Of a stretch of 64,000 nt of DNA, positions 19,301 through 28,670 are shown one piece after another. The position numbers and the translations under genes were made by a program. The stretch is from an uncultured Clostridia bacterium. GTDB lineage: Bacteria > Bacillota > Clostridia > Christensenellales > Aristaeellaceae. Position 1 is the stretch's first letter. Every line of letters starts with the position of its first letter. The notes under the pieces are model-generated. The model searched no databases. It was given only the letters and a program-made list of their open reading frames with translations, and was not told the origin of the DNA. Location: contig CAMOVR010000003.1 of NCBI GenBank assembly GCA_946627565.1, positions 1-64,000 on the forward strand, in the 5' to 3' direction.

Positions 19301-19353
19301 GTCTTGTCGTACACTTTTTCCCATTCCCGGGAAACATGCATCAGGAGGCAGGT

Positions 19354-19896
19354 ATGTACTGCGGCAAGAACAAGGTAGCCCTTTCTTCACAGCATCAGAT
19401 CGCGGAAGCGCTCATGCAGCTGATCGAAGAAAAACCCTATCAGGAGATCACCATCTGCGAGCTGTGCAAGACGGCCGGCATATCCCGCCAGACCTTCTAC
19501 AGTCTCTTCACTTCCCGGGAAAACGTGGTGGTCTATACCCTGCAGGAAAAGTACGGCTACACCCCTGAACAGCCTGAAGAAGAGGAAGACTGTTCCGCCC
19601 TGCACCGTCTGTGCCGCGGATACGGCAACTACATCGTAAACAACCGTTCCTTCCTGCAGGTGCTGGTGGACAACGGTATTGACTATCTGCTCTATGACAG
19701 CATCGCAGATGCCCTCTCCTCCTGCTCCTGCTTCATGCCGGACCTGCCGGATGAGCGCCGTCAGTTTGCAGCAGACTACTACGCCGGGGGCATCACCGGT
19801 GTGGCCAAGCGCTACGCCCGCCTGGGATGCCGGATTACGGAGGCGGAACTGGAGGACATTCTCTATCAGCTTCTCAGCGGCAGCCTCTTTTCCTGA
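19354..19896 (+). CDS. TetR/AcrR family transcriptional regulator
   Basis: HQIAEALMQLIEEKPYQEITICELCKTAGISRQTFYSLFTSRENVVVYTLQEKY; AGGAGG at 19343 before ATG 19354. Confidence 0.9.
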   Translation: MYCGKNKVALSSQHQIAEALMQLIEEKPYQEITICELCKTAGISRQTFYSLFTSRENVVVYTLQEKYGYTPEQPEEEEDCSALHRLCRGYGNYIVNNRSFLQVLVDNGIDYLLYDSIADALSSCSCFMPDLPDERRQFAADYYAGGITGVAKRYARLGCRITEAELEDILYQLLSGSLFS

Positions 19897-19960
19897 CGGA
19901 TCTGAGGCACTGTTTTTGGGTGCTTAAACGTTTAAGTTACATATGAAATCGATCTTCGTC

Positions 19961-19989
19961 TTGACACACCCCCTGCTCTCCTGTATCTT
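19961..19989 (+). promoter_or_regulatory. putative promoter for tldD-like operon
   Basis: TTGACA-17-TATCTT. Confidence 0.5.
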
Positions 19990-20099
19990 CCCATAAGGCG
20001 GCCATACCGCATGTATACAACAGATTGCAGAAAACCGGAACGCCGTCCTGTGCCTTCCGGATCTTTGCAGACACAACGACCTACAAGAGGAACAACAAG

Positions 20100-21533
20100 A
20101 TGAATGCACCGTTTTCTTCCTATCTGGCATCCATCGCTGACTGCATGAAGGCAGTCATTCATGGTCTTGCCCCGATGTATGACTATGTCAGCATCCTTTC
20201 CACCGACACCACCGGCTGGAGCATCCGCATCGGCCAGCGCGCCCGGTCTGTCAGCAACAATACCATGACCACCGAGCGCGGAAATGTCATCCGGGTCTGC
20301 CGGGACGGTCTGTACGGCGAATATGCCTTCAACACCTTCGATCCCTCTGACCCGGATGCCATCGTCCGCAGGGCGGATCAGGCACTCAGTGCCCAGCTTG
20401 CCCTCCTGAAAGCCACCCGGACGGCAGCCTACACCACACCGGTGCTCCCCGACGAAAGCTGCACCCTGTTTGTGGAATTTCCCTGTACCTCCCTGCCTGA
20501 AACCGCGGACCAGGGAGAGCTGATCTCCCGGATGACCCGTCTGTCGGACCTGGGCATGGAAAAAGGAAACAGCCTGGTGGACTGCCGCGTATCCTTCCAG
20601 TCCACCCACGTCTCCAAAATGTTTCTCTCTGAAAACCGGGACCTGCGGCAGAGCTATGTCTTCTCCGAAGGCTCCGTGATCCCCATTGCCGTACAGAACG
20701 GAAAAAGCGCCTATACCCATCTTTCGGTTGCCGAAAGGGAAGGCCCGGACCTGTTCAGCCAGCTGGAAGGCAAGCTGGAGGAAGCCCTTCAGGTGGTCCA
20801 GGACGTTATGGATGCCGGAAGGGTTGTCCCGGGAGAATATGAGATCATCACCATGCCGGAAATCACCGGCCTCATTGCCCATGAGGCCTTCGGGCACGGT
20901 GTGGAGATGGACATGTTCGTCAAGAACCGGGCCCTGGGCAGCAGCTACATCGGCAAACGTGTGGCCTCGGATCTGGTCACCATGCACGAAGGCGCCTCCT
21001 GTGCCGTGAACGTCACCTCCTTTGCCTTTGACGACGAAGGCACCCTGGCCGGGGATGTGACGGAAATCGACCACGGCATCCTGCGCAGCGGCATCTGCGA
21101 CGCCCTGGCCGCCCTGCGTCTTGGCACGCAGCCCACGGGCAACGGCAAACGGCAGAATTTCGAACACAAGGTCTATACCCGCATGACCAACACCCTCTTT
21201 GATTCCGGTACATCCACCCTGGATGAGATGATTGCCTCCGTCCGTCACGGCTACCTCCTCAAGGGTGTCCAGAGCGGCATGGAGGATCCCAAGCACTGGG
21301 GCATCCAGTGCCTGATTGAGCGGGGATACGAAATCCGGGACGGAAAGCTCACCGGAAAGGTGGTCTCCCCCCTGATCATGACCGGCTATGTTCCGGATCT
21401 GCTGGGGAACATTTCCATGGTATCCGGGGACCGGGAAGTCTTTGGCAGCGGCGGCTGCGGCAAGGGCTACAAGGAATTCGTCAAAGTGGCCGACGGCGGC
21501 CCCTGTCTCAAGACCCTCGCCCTGCTGGGCTGA
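20100..21533 (+). CDS. tldD: TldD-family metalloprotease
   Basis: HEAFGHGVEMDMF (HExxxH) motif, EIDHGILRSGICDALAALRLG, GNGKRQNFEHKVYTRMTNT. Confidence 0.88.
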   Translation: MNAPFSSYLASIADCMKAVIHGLAPMYDYVSILSTDTTGWSIRIGQRARSVSNNTMTTERGNVIRVCRDGLYGEYAFNTFDPSDPDAIVRRADQALSAQLALLKATRTAAYTTPVLPDESCTLFVEFPCTSLPETADQGELISRMTRLSDLGMEKGNSLVDCRVSFQSTHVSKMFLSENRDLRQSYVFSEGSVIPIAVQNGKSAYTHLSVAEREGPDLFSQLEGKLEEALQVVQDVMDAGRVVPGEYEIITMPEITGLIAHEAFGHGVEMDMFVKNRALGSSYIGKRVASDLVTMHEGASCAVNVTSFAFDDEGTLAGDVTEIDHGILRSGICDALAALRLGTQPTGNGKRQNFEHKVYTRMTNTLFDSGTSTLDEMIASVRHGYLLKGVQSGMEDPKHWGIQCLIERGYEIRDGKLTGKVVSPLIMTGYVPDLLGNISMVSGDREVFGSGGCGKGYKEFVKVADGGPCLKTLALLG

Positions 21534-21560
21534 CAGATCCGTTTCTTTGGAGGACACGAT

Positions 21561-22823
21561 ATGACACCCTATCTTCTCTCTGAACTTGCCTCCTGCGACG
21601 CCTGGGAAATCACGGAAACCCGCACGGAAGGCTGGGAATTCTACTTTATCCGTCATCAGCTGGACCAGCACAGGGTCAGGGAAGTCACCCACACGGACCT
21701 GACGGTTTACACAAAGAGCAGCGACGGGAAATACCTGGGATCCGCCTCCTGCGAGATCCAGGAAACCGCATCTGAAGATGAGGTACGCTCCGCCGTATCC
21801 ATGCTGAAGTCTCAGGCATCCCTTGTCCGCAATCCCTTCTTTGAACTGCGCACCCCCATGGAGATACAGGCAGACAACGCTTCCCTGCCTGACATACAGA
21901 CCATGGCCGGGGACTTCATCCGCACCATGCAGACCGTTAAGGAGACGGAAGACGCGGACATCAATTCCTATGAGATCTTCGTCAATCTCCGCACCCGGCA
22001 TTACATGAATTCCAGCGGCATCGACCTGACGGAAACCTTTCCGGACAGCATGATTGAAGTGATTGTCAATGCCCGGGAAGGGGAGCACGAAATCGAACTG
22101 TACCGAAACTACACCTCCGGCACCTGCGATCCGGAAACCCTGCGCCGGGAGCTGGAAGACACCCTGCGCTTTGGACGGGACCGTCTGCACACCGTGCCCA
22201 CACCGGCCCTTGAGAAAACGGACCTGGTGCTTTCCACCTCAGCTGCCCTGGAAGTCTACAACTACTTCATCAGCCGCATGAACGTCTCCATGAAGTACCA
22301 GAGAATCTCGGACTGGGAAATCGGCCAGACCGTCACCGGCAGCCCCCTGACCATTACGGCACTGCGCACGCTTAACAATTCCAGCGGCAATCATGCCTTT
22401 GACCGGGAAGGCGCCCCTGTCCGGGATCTGGACATCATCCGGGACGGAAAGGCCTGTGCCTATTTTGGCAGCAAGCAGTTTTCGGATTACCTGGGCCTCA
22501 CCGGCACCTTCACCCCGGGGAACTTCCGGGCAGAGGGCGGCACGGCGGACGAGGACGAGCTGCGTTCGGGAGACTGTCTTGAAGTGGTGGAATTCTCGGA
22601 CTTCCAGATTGACCCCATGACCGGGGATATTGCCGGTGAAATCCGGCTGGGTTACCTGCACAGGGGCGGCTCCGTTCAGATTGTTTCCGGCGGTTCCGTC
22701 TCCGGCAGCATGCTGGAATCTGGCCTGTCCTTCTCCTCCGCACTCAGACAGTATGACACGCGCCTGATTCCTTCCCTCACCCGGCTGAGCGGCATTCATG
22801 TGACCGGCTTTGAAGCACACTGA
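21561..22823 (+). CDS. TldD/PmbA family protein (TldE-like partner)
   Basis: second PmbA/TldD-type protein without HExxxH; FTPGNFRAEGGTADEDELRSGDCLEVVEFSDFQIDPMTGDIAGEIRLGYLHRGG. Confidence 0.82.
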   Translation: MTPYLLSELASCDAWEITETRTEGWEFYFIRHQLDQHRVREVTHTDLTVYTKSSDGKYLGSASCEIQETASEDEVRSAVSMLKSQASLVRNPFFELRTPMEIQADNASLPDIQTMAGDFIRTMQTVKETEDADINSYEIFVNLRTRHYMNSSGIDLTETFPDSMIEVIVNAREGEHEIELYRNYTSGTCDPETLRRELEDTLRFGRDRLHTVPTPALEKTDLVLSTSAALEVYNYFISRMNVSMKYQRISDWEIGQTVTGSPLTITALRTLNNSSGNHAFDREGAPVRDLDIIRDGKACAYFGSKQFSDYLGLTGTFTPGNFRAEGGTADEDELRSGDCLEVVEFSDFQIDPMTGDIAGEIRLGYLHRGGSVQIVSGGSVSGSMLESGLSFSSALRQYDTRLIPSLTRLSGIHVTGFEAH

Positions 22824-22845
22824 AACAGCTTATCCTGAGAAAGCA

Positions 22846-22875
22846 CGGGCCCCTGCAGTTGACTGCAGGGGCCCG
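22846..22875. terminator. perfect 13-bp stem hairpin between convergent genes, probable terminator
   Basis: CGGGCCCCTGCAG-TTGA-CTGCAGGGGCCCG. Confidence 0.65.
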
Positions 22876-22909
22876 CTTATGTTTTGCGCTCTTTAAGACC
22901 TTCAGTTCA

Positions 22910-25900
22910 TCAGCCCAGCAGCGCCAGCAGTTCTTCGCTGGACATGGACAGCAGGGATTCCTTTTCGCCCTCCAGTATAGCCTCCGCCAAGTCCTTCTTG
23001 GCATCCTGCAGCGCCAGGATCCTTTCCTCGATGGTATCCTTCATGATCAGGCGGATCACCGTCACCTGCTTTGTCTGTCCGATGCGGTGGGACCGGTCCG
23101 TGGCCTGATTCTGGGCCGCCAGGTTCCACCAGGGGTCATAGTGGATGACCACATCAGCCCCGGTCAGGTTCAGGCCTGTTCCGCCCGCCTTCAGGGAGAT
23201 CAGGAAGACCGGTACATCCCCCTCATTGAAGGCCCGCACCAGGGAAATGCGCTTTTCCTTGGGGGTGGCGCCCACAATCTTGTAGTAGGGAATGCCCGCT
23301 GCCTTCAGGTCTTCCTCCAGAAGCTCCAGCATGGAGACAAACTGGGAAAACAGCAGCATCCTGTGTCCGCCTTCCATGGCGCTGTGAATCAGTTCCATGC
23401 AGGCATCCCGCTTGGCGCTCCCGCCGTCGTAGTTTTCCACCACCAGGGACGGGTCACAGCAGATCTGGCGGATACGGGTGAGCTCCGCAAACATTTTGAT
23501 CTTCTCTTCCCCTGCCAGTTCGCCCCCGGCCAGCATCTTCTTCATGCGCACCACCTGGGCGTCATAAAGCTGCTGCTGTCTGCCGCTGAAACGTGCATAG
23601 CGCACTTCCTCCAGCTTGGGCGGCAGGTCCGTCAGCACATCCGTCTTCCTGCGCCTGAGGATAAAGGGACCCGTCATGGCCCGCAGCCGGGCGGTGGCCT
23701 CCTCATCCTTCTGCTTGGCAATGGGCAGCTCAAAGCGGTCGGAGAATTCCTTCTGTCCGTACAGAAAACCGGGCATGAGGAAATCAAAGATGCTCCACAG
23801 TTCCAGCAGTCTGTTCTCAATGGGCGTGCCGGTCAGGGCAAAGCGGTGCTCGGCGTGAATCAGCTTGACGGACTTGCTCACCGCCGCCCTGGCGTTCTTG
23901 ATATACTGCGCCTCATCCAGCACACAGTTGCGGAATTTCAGGTTTTCATACAGAACAACGTCCCTCCGGAGCAGGTCATAGGAAGTGACATACACGTCCG
24001 TATCCTGCCCCTCCGTGAGAATCTGCTTTCTGTTTTCCGCCGTGCCCGCCACGGGCACGCACTTCAGCTCCGGCGCAAAGCGGTTGACTTCCTCCTGCCA
24101 GTTGTACACCAGGGAAGCCGGGCATACCACCAGGGAGGGCAGATGGTCTTCCTTTTCCTTTTCCCTGTCTGCCTGGAATACGGAGATCATCTGCACCGTC
24201 TTGCCCAGGCCCATCTCATCGGCCAGAATGCCGCCGAAGCCTGCCTCCTGCAGCGTTCTGAGCCATTTATAGCCATATACCTGGTATCCCCGCAGCACAT
24301 TTTCCATATTTTCCGGAACCTCGTATTCCGCGTCCCTGACCGTCTTGAAATTGCGGATCAGGGCCCGGTACATGCGGTCCCGGGTGGATGCCAGCTGTTC
24401 ATGGTTTTCCAGCATCCGGTCCAGATACAGCGCCCGGTACAGGGGCATTCTGACTTTTTCCCGGATCACATCCGCAGGCAGAATGTCCAGCTCTTCCATG
24501 AACTTTTCCATCTCGGCCATTTCCGTGTCATGGGTCAGGTCGATCAGGTCACCGCTGCGTATCCGGTAATAGCGCTTCTTTTTCTTATAGCTGTTGTACA
24601 GTTCCAGCAGATCACTGGTGGAAAGATCCTTGCTGGTCACGCCGATATTCAGCAGACCGCCGCCGTCTATGGCAATTCCCAGCTGAATATGGGGCTGGGG
24701 TATGACCCGGCGGGCATGGAAGGCACTGGTGGCCTTGACGGTACCGTAGTATTCCAGGACCGGGATGCCGGAGGTCAGAAAATCGAAAAGGAAATCATCC
24801 GTAAGTTCCTTCTCAAACTCCTCTTTCTTTGCATTATAGGGCAGCAGGGCCTGGACTTCCCTGAGCACCCTGCTTTCCTGTTCCTTATCCCGGTATTCCC
24901 CCGTGCCGCGATTGATCTGCGCCACGGGCCTGAGGGGGTATTCCGCTTCCCCGTAGCGCACCGTGCCCCGCATGGTGATCCGCTTCTCATCCATATCCAG
25001 ATAGAAGGTGAACACCGGTTCCGGGGGCAGATAGGCCGCTGCTTCCTCCGCGCAGGTATCCTCCAGTTCCACGCAGGGATTCTCCACCAGTCCGGGCAGC
25101 ACCCGGTAATAGAATTCCTGCAGGCGTTCCCTGCCGATCTGCAGGCGGAAATAGCCGGATGCGTCCGCCACCTGCAGGAAGGGATTGACCACGCTTTCCT
25201 CATCCGCGGAAATCCTGGAAAGGGAACCGGCGTCCAGGGTATAGCGGTACGAATTGCCCTTGATCAGCACCGGCACATAGCCCTGCAGGGCCACACCCAG
25301 GAACATGCCCCGGGCATCTGCCACCTTTTCCACCTTAAGTTTGAAATGAATGTCCCTGTGCCCGATCTTCAGTTCCTCTGCCTTCACCGCATTGGTCTTG
25401 TCCTGGAAGGCACAGGATGTCCCCTGGGCCATGTCATAGAAGTTATCCAGCACAGCCCCTCTCAGGGAAACCTGGTACGTTCCCTTGATGGGGTCATGGC
25501 GGTTGCGGCGGATGAAATCATACAGTTTTTCCGCTTCAGGGCGTATGGCCTGGGAGGAGAAATGCAGGGCCTCATTCTTTCCCAGCTTCAGTTCCTTCTC
25601 ACCGTCCACCGCCTGAATCAGGTCCCGGCAGTCCTTGAGAATAAAACTCTTGCTGCCCACGGTGCCGATCTTGAAGGACAGTGTCGGGTAGCCGTCGTCC
25701 ACCACAATGCGGGGGATCAGATCCACATTGGCTTTCTTTGCCTGCCTCTTCTCTTCCTCCACCGGACGGATGCTCTTCTCCCTCTGGGCCTTGATACCCA
25801 GGAAGAACTTTTCCGCCGACTCATCTGTCACCAGAGGAGCAGCCTGGCTGTTCACGTAATCCCAGAGCCGCTGGATTTCTGACAGTTCATAGGCATCCAG

Positions 25901-26707
25901 CGGTTCCTCCGGCCCGTCGTGTCTCACCGGTTCCCCGGGAACATAGCAATCCTTTGCATTCAGATTCTCTCTGAAATGAAAAATCTCAAGGCCGTCTGCT
26001 TTCAAGCATCCCCGGACCGTTTCCTTCCACAGCGGTGCAAAATACGTTCCCCGGAATACCACCTGCCGGCTTCCGTCCCGGAGCTGTTCCGTATCCATGT
26101 CCGATCCAAAGGTGCTGCGCTGCTTTACGGCCTCCTTCAGGTGATGGATGGCTGCCTTTGTGGTGGTAAATTCCTTCAGAACCTTCTCAAGATCCAGATA
26201 TACCGGCTCGGCCATCTTTTTCCCCGGGAAAGCCTCCAGAGCAGCTATCGGCGCCGTCCCCATGGCTTTATCCGCCTCTGCAATCTGCTGCCGCTTTAGA
26301 TCCAGTTCGATGTCCTTCATGCGGTATTTGTAATCCCACTCGTTTTCCCAGACGATCCATGGACCGTGTTCCTTCTCCCACAGAAGAAAGGTGGCTGCCA
26401 GATGAACACAGCGGGGCTTTCCGCAGGTGCAGTCCATCCGGATATCTTTCCAGGAAGTATTCCTGAGATCCGGTTCGTCATAAATGGTAGTCTGAATCCG
26501 CTGCCGTTTTTCCGTAAATTCTGTTACACGCTGATACCAGTATATACTGTATCTGCCTGCTGATTTTCCCCTCATCAGGACCGGATTGTTTGCAGCTTCC
26601 TCAATGATTTTGGGATCAAACAGTTCCCGCCATTCACACACTGTGTAATGGCGGCCCGGAAACTTTTCCAGTGTCCTGTCGATCACTTTTTTTGTTGCAG
26701 CGTCCAT
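22910..26707 (-). CDS. SWIM zinc-finger SNF2-family helicase
   Basis: N-terminal SWIM CTCGKPRCVHLAA; ILADEMGLGKTVQMISVF, DEAQYIKN, ALTGTPIENRLLELWSIFDFLMPGFL, LISLKAGGTGLNLTGADVVIHYDPWWNLAAQNQATDRSHRIGQTKQV. Confidence 0.95.
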   Translation of the reverse strand: MDAATKKVIDRTLEKFPGRHYTVCEWRELFDPKIIEEAANNPVLMRGKSAGRYSIYWYQRVTEFTEKRQRIQTTIYDEPDLRNTSWKDIRMDCTCGKPRCVHLAATFLLWEKEHGPWIVWENEWDYKYRMKDIELDLKRQQIAEADKAMGTAPIAALEAFPGKKMAEPVYLDLEKVLKEFTTTKAAIHHLKEAVKQRSTFGSDMDTEQLRDGSRQVVFRGTYFAPLWKETVRGCLKADGLEIFHFRENLNAKDCYVPGEPVRHDGPEEPLDAYELSEIQRLWDYVNSQAAPLVTDESAEKFFLGIKAQREKSIRPVEEEKRQAKKANVDLIPRIVVDDGYPTLSFKIGTVGSKSFILKDCRDLIQAVDGEKELKLGKNEALHFSSQAIRPEAEKLYDFIRRNRHDPIKGTYQVSLRGAVLDNFYDMAQGTSCAFQDKTNAVKAEELKIGHRDIHFKLKVEKVADARGMFLGVALQGYVPVLIKGNSYRYTLDAGSLSRISADEESVVNPFLQVADASGYFRLQIGRERLQEFYYRVLPGLVENPCVELEDTCAEEAAAYLPPEPVFTFYLDMDEKRITMRGTVRYGEAEYPLRPVAQINRGTGEYRDKEQESRVLREVQALLPYNAKKEEFEKELTDDFLFDFLTSGIPVLEYYGTVKATSAFHARRVIPQPHIQLGIAIDGGGLLNIGVTSKDLSTSDLLELYNSYKKKKRYYRIRSGDLIDLTHDTEMAEMEKFMEELDILPADVIREKVRMPLYRALYLDRMLENHEQLASTRDRMYRALIRNFKTVRDAEYEVPENMENVLRGYQVYGYKWLRTLQEAGFGGILADEMGLGKTVQMISVFQADREKEKEDHLPSLVVCPASLVYNWQEEVNRFAPELKCVPVAGTAENRKQILTEGQDTDVYVTSYDLLRRDVVLYENLKFRNCVLDEAQYIKNARAAVSKSVKLIHAEHRFALTGTPIENRLLELWSIFDFLMPGFLYGQKEFSDRFELPIAKQKDEEATARLRAMTGPFILRRRKTDVLTDLPPKLEEVRYARFSGRQQQLYDAQVVRMKKMLAGGELAGEEKIKMFAELTRIRQICCDPSLVVENYDGGSAKRDACMELIHSAMEGGHRMLLFSQFVSMLELLEEDLKAAGIPYYKIVGATPKEKRISLVRAFNEGDVPVFLISLKAGGTGLNLTGADVVIHYDPWWNLAAQNQATDRSHRIGQTKQVTVIRLIMKDTIEERILALQDAKKDLAEAILEGEKESLLSMSSEELLALLG

Positions 26708-26742
26708 GCTTTATCCATCCTTTGCCTCTGCATCTGTCATTC

Positions 26743-28644
26743 TTACCGGATTCTTGTCAGTGATGCTCCGTCAATCTTGCCCCAGGCACCGGCACCGGAG
26801 CATACCACATGGACGCCCACTGTCACCGTGTCCCCTTCCCCGGCCTGTGCCTGACACACCACTGTGTCCCAGCTGTTCCAGGAGGTGATGGACATTTCTT
26901 TCTGTTCCATGACTTCCCCGCCAACCGCGATCCAGGCATATGCGGTATATGTCCCGGCATCGCCGCCCATGATGGATACTTCAAAGGCATAGGTACCTGC
27001 CGTCAGGCCCGTTACATCCTGGGAAAGATCAAAGCCCACGCGGTCCGCCCCGGCAGAGTAGAAGTGGTAATGCTTTGTGCCGTCCAGGGAATCGGACTTC
27101 TTCTCTTCGATATAAAGCTGTTCGGTGCCCCCGAAGTTGTCCGCCTTCCACTCTCCCCTGTCTTCACCTTCAAAGTCCCCGTTTGACAGGTAATTCGTAT
27201 TCTGTACCTTCACCACCAGCTTTGCCGGCATGCCCTCCGCGGTACCGGCATACACATAGGTCCCGACTGCACCGCTGACGTCCTTCGCCGCCTCCCAGGA
27301 AACCGGCAGCGCCTTCCGGCTGCCATCGTTGAGCACCGCATCCACGGAAGACGGCAGCACCACGGTATCATTGACATCAAAGCTTACATATGTGTCCGCT
27401 ATGGCATCCGGCTTAAGGGGCACTTCCTGTCCGCTGCGCAGCAGGGAAAAGGTCTTCAGGGAAGGAAGCGCCCTGCCGTCAAAATCAAAGAGGGCCTGGT
27501 TCTCACAGGCGCAGCCGCCATAGTATTTCCCCGCGTCATCCGGGTCGTAGCCGGCCGCATAACTGGATGCCCAGCCGGAGCCGTATTTTTCCCACAGCGC
27601 ACTGTTTTTCTCATAGCTTTCCCTGCCCACAGGAACCCAGGCGCCTTCCCACCAGCACACCCCGATCCCGCCGATGCTGTTTACCGCGTCCACCACATCC
27701 CGCAGTTCGTTGGACTGACCCTGGACGGTGACAGGCCAGTATGTCTCATAGCCGCCGCCATCCGAAATGGTGTTCCCGGAAAAGTCGCCGTCCTCCAGGG
27801 TATAGGCATAGCTGGTCTCCAGGACCATCACCTTTTTCCCGTACTGGTTCTGTATCTCCTGAAGGACGCTCTTCAGGTTTTCCAGTGTTCCGTGCCAGTA
27901 GGGATAGTAACTGGTTCCGAACACATCATAATCCAGCTCATAATAGGCCAGCTTGGAGGCATAGTTCAGGTAGTTTTCCGCAGACTCGGGATTGGCAAAA
28001 TGCACAGCCGTCAGGGCTGAGGGGTACACTTCCCTTACGGCCCGGATCCCCGCCTTCATCAGGTGGTGCACAATGTTCATCCAGGTTTTTTCCCCGCAGA
28101 GGCGGCCGTTGGTCTCATTGCCGATCTGCACCATGGCCACATCAATGCCGTTTTCCTTCATGTTCTCAAGAACATCCAGGGTATAGCCGTACAGGGCTTC
28201 CGCCTTTTCCTTGACGCTCATGCCCTTCCAGGCCCTGGGCACCATCTGTTTGGAAGGATCCGCCCAGAAGTCCGAGTAGTGAAAATCCACCAGCAGGGGG
28301 AGGCCTGCGGCGGCGGCCCTTTTTCCGATCCGGACTGCCGCATCCATATCATTGTTGCCGCCGCCAAAGCCCCTGCCTTCCTCATCAAAAGGATTGTTCC
28401 ATACCCTGACGCGGATCAGGTTGACCCCGCTGTCCCGCAGGATCTCAAACAGGTCCCGTACCTGGCCCTCCGCATCCCGGTACACAACACCGGACGCTTC
28501 TTCTGCAAGGACCGAGGATACATCCATGCCCAGCCAGAAGTCCTCCGGCAGGTCCTCCACTTTTCTGACATACAGATCCTCCGCCAGGGCAGAGGAAACA
28601 CACAGCAGCAGGGCCAGCAAAAGAATCCATCCGGTTTTTCTCAT
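26743..28644 (-). CDS. secreted GH53 endo-beta-1,4-galactanase with Ig-like and C-terminal carbohydrate-binding-like domain
   Basis: signal peptide MRKTGWILLLALLLCVSSALA; LGMDVSSVLAEE, LIRVRVWNNPFDEEGRGFGGGNND, DFHYSDFWADPSKQ, VQIGNETNG (acid/base), VLETSYAYT (nucleophile); tail resembles galactan-binding CBM61. Confidence 0.9.
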   Translation of the reverse strand: MRKTGWILLLALLLCVSSALAEDLYVRKVEDLPEDFWLGMDVSSVLAEEASGVVYRDAEGQVRDLFEILRDSGVNLIRVRVWNNPFDEEGRGFGGGNNDMDAAVRIGKRAAAAGLPLLVDFHYSDFWADPSKQMVPRAWKGMSVKEKAEALYGYTLDVLENMKENGIDVAMVQIGNETNGRLCGEKTWMNIVHHLMKAGIRAVREVYPSALTAVHFANPESAENYLNYASKLAYYELDYDVFGTSYYPYWHGTLENLKSVLQEIQNQYGKKVMVLETSYAYTLEDGDFSGNTISDGGGYETYWPVTVQGQSNELRDVVDAVNSIGGIGVCWWEGAWVPVGRESYEKNSALWEKYGSGWASSYAAGYDPDDAGKYYGGCACENQALFDFDGRALPSLKTFSLLRSGQEVPLKPDAIADTYVSFDVNDTVVLPSSVDAVLNDGSRKALPVSWEAAKDVSGAVGTYVYAGTAEGMPAKLVVKVQNTNYLSNGDFEGEDRGEWKADNFGGTEQLYIEEKKSDSLDGTKHYHFYSAGADRVGFDLSQDVTGLTAGTYAFEVSIMGGDAGTYTAYAWIAVGGEVMEQKEMSITSWNSWDTVVCQAQAGEGDTVTVGVHVVCSGAGAWGKIDGASLTRIR

Positions 28645-28670
28645 ACGTTTCTCTCCATTTCTCTCTCGTT

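Noticed and set aside
19324-19333. TTCCCGGGAA palindrome near tetR start
   Set aside because: 10 bp and easily random at this composition; less convincing than the TTGACAnnTGTCAA sites.
19932-22190. 752-aa minus-strand ORF opposite tldD/tldE
   Set aside because: Antisense frame of well-supported genes, no domain resemblance.
20100-22823. TldD/TldE pair as part of a RiPP biosynthesis cluster
   Set aside because: No precursor-like small ORF, YcaO or other modification enzyme nearby; the pair is widespread and occurs without RiPPs.
22859-25882. 1007-aa plus-strand ORF opposite the SNF2 gene
   Set aside because: Antisense to a clearly conserved helicase; low-complexity His/Gln/Leu-rich translation typical of an antisense frame in GC-rich coding DNA.
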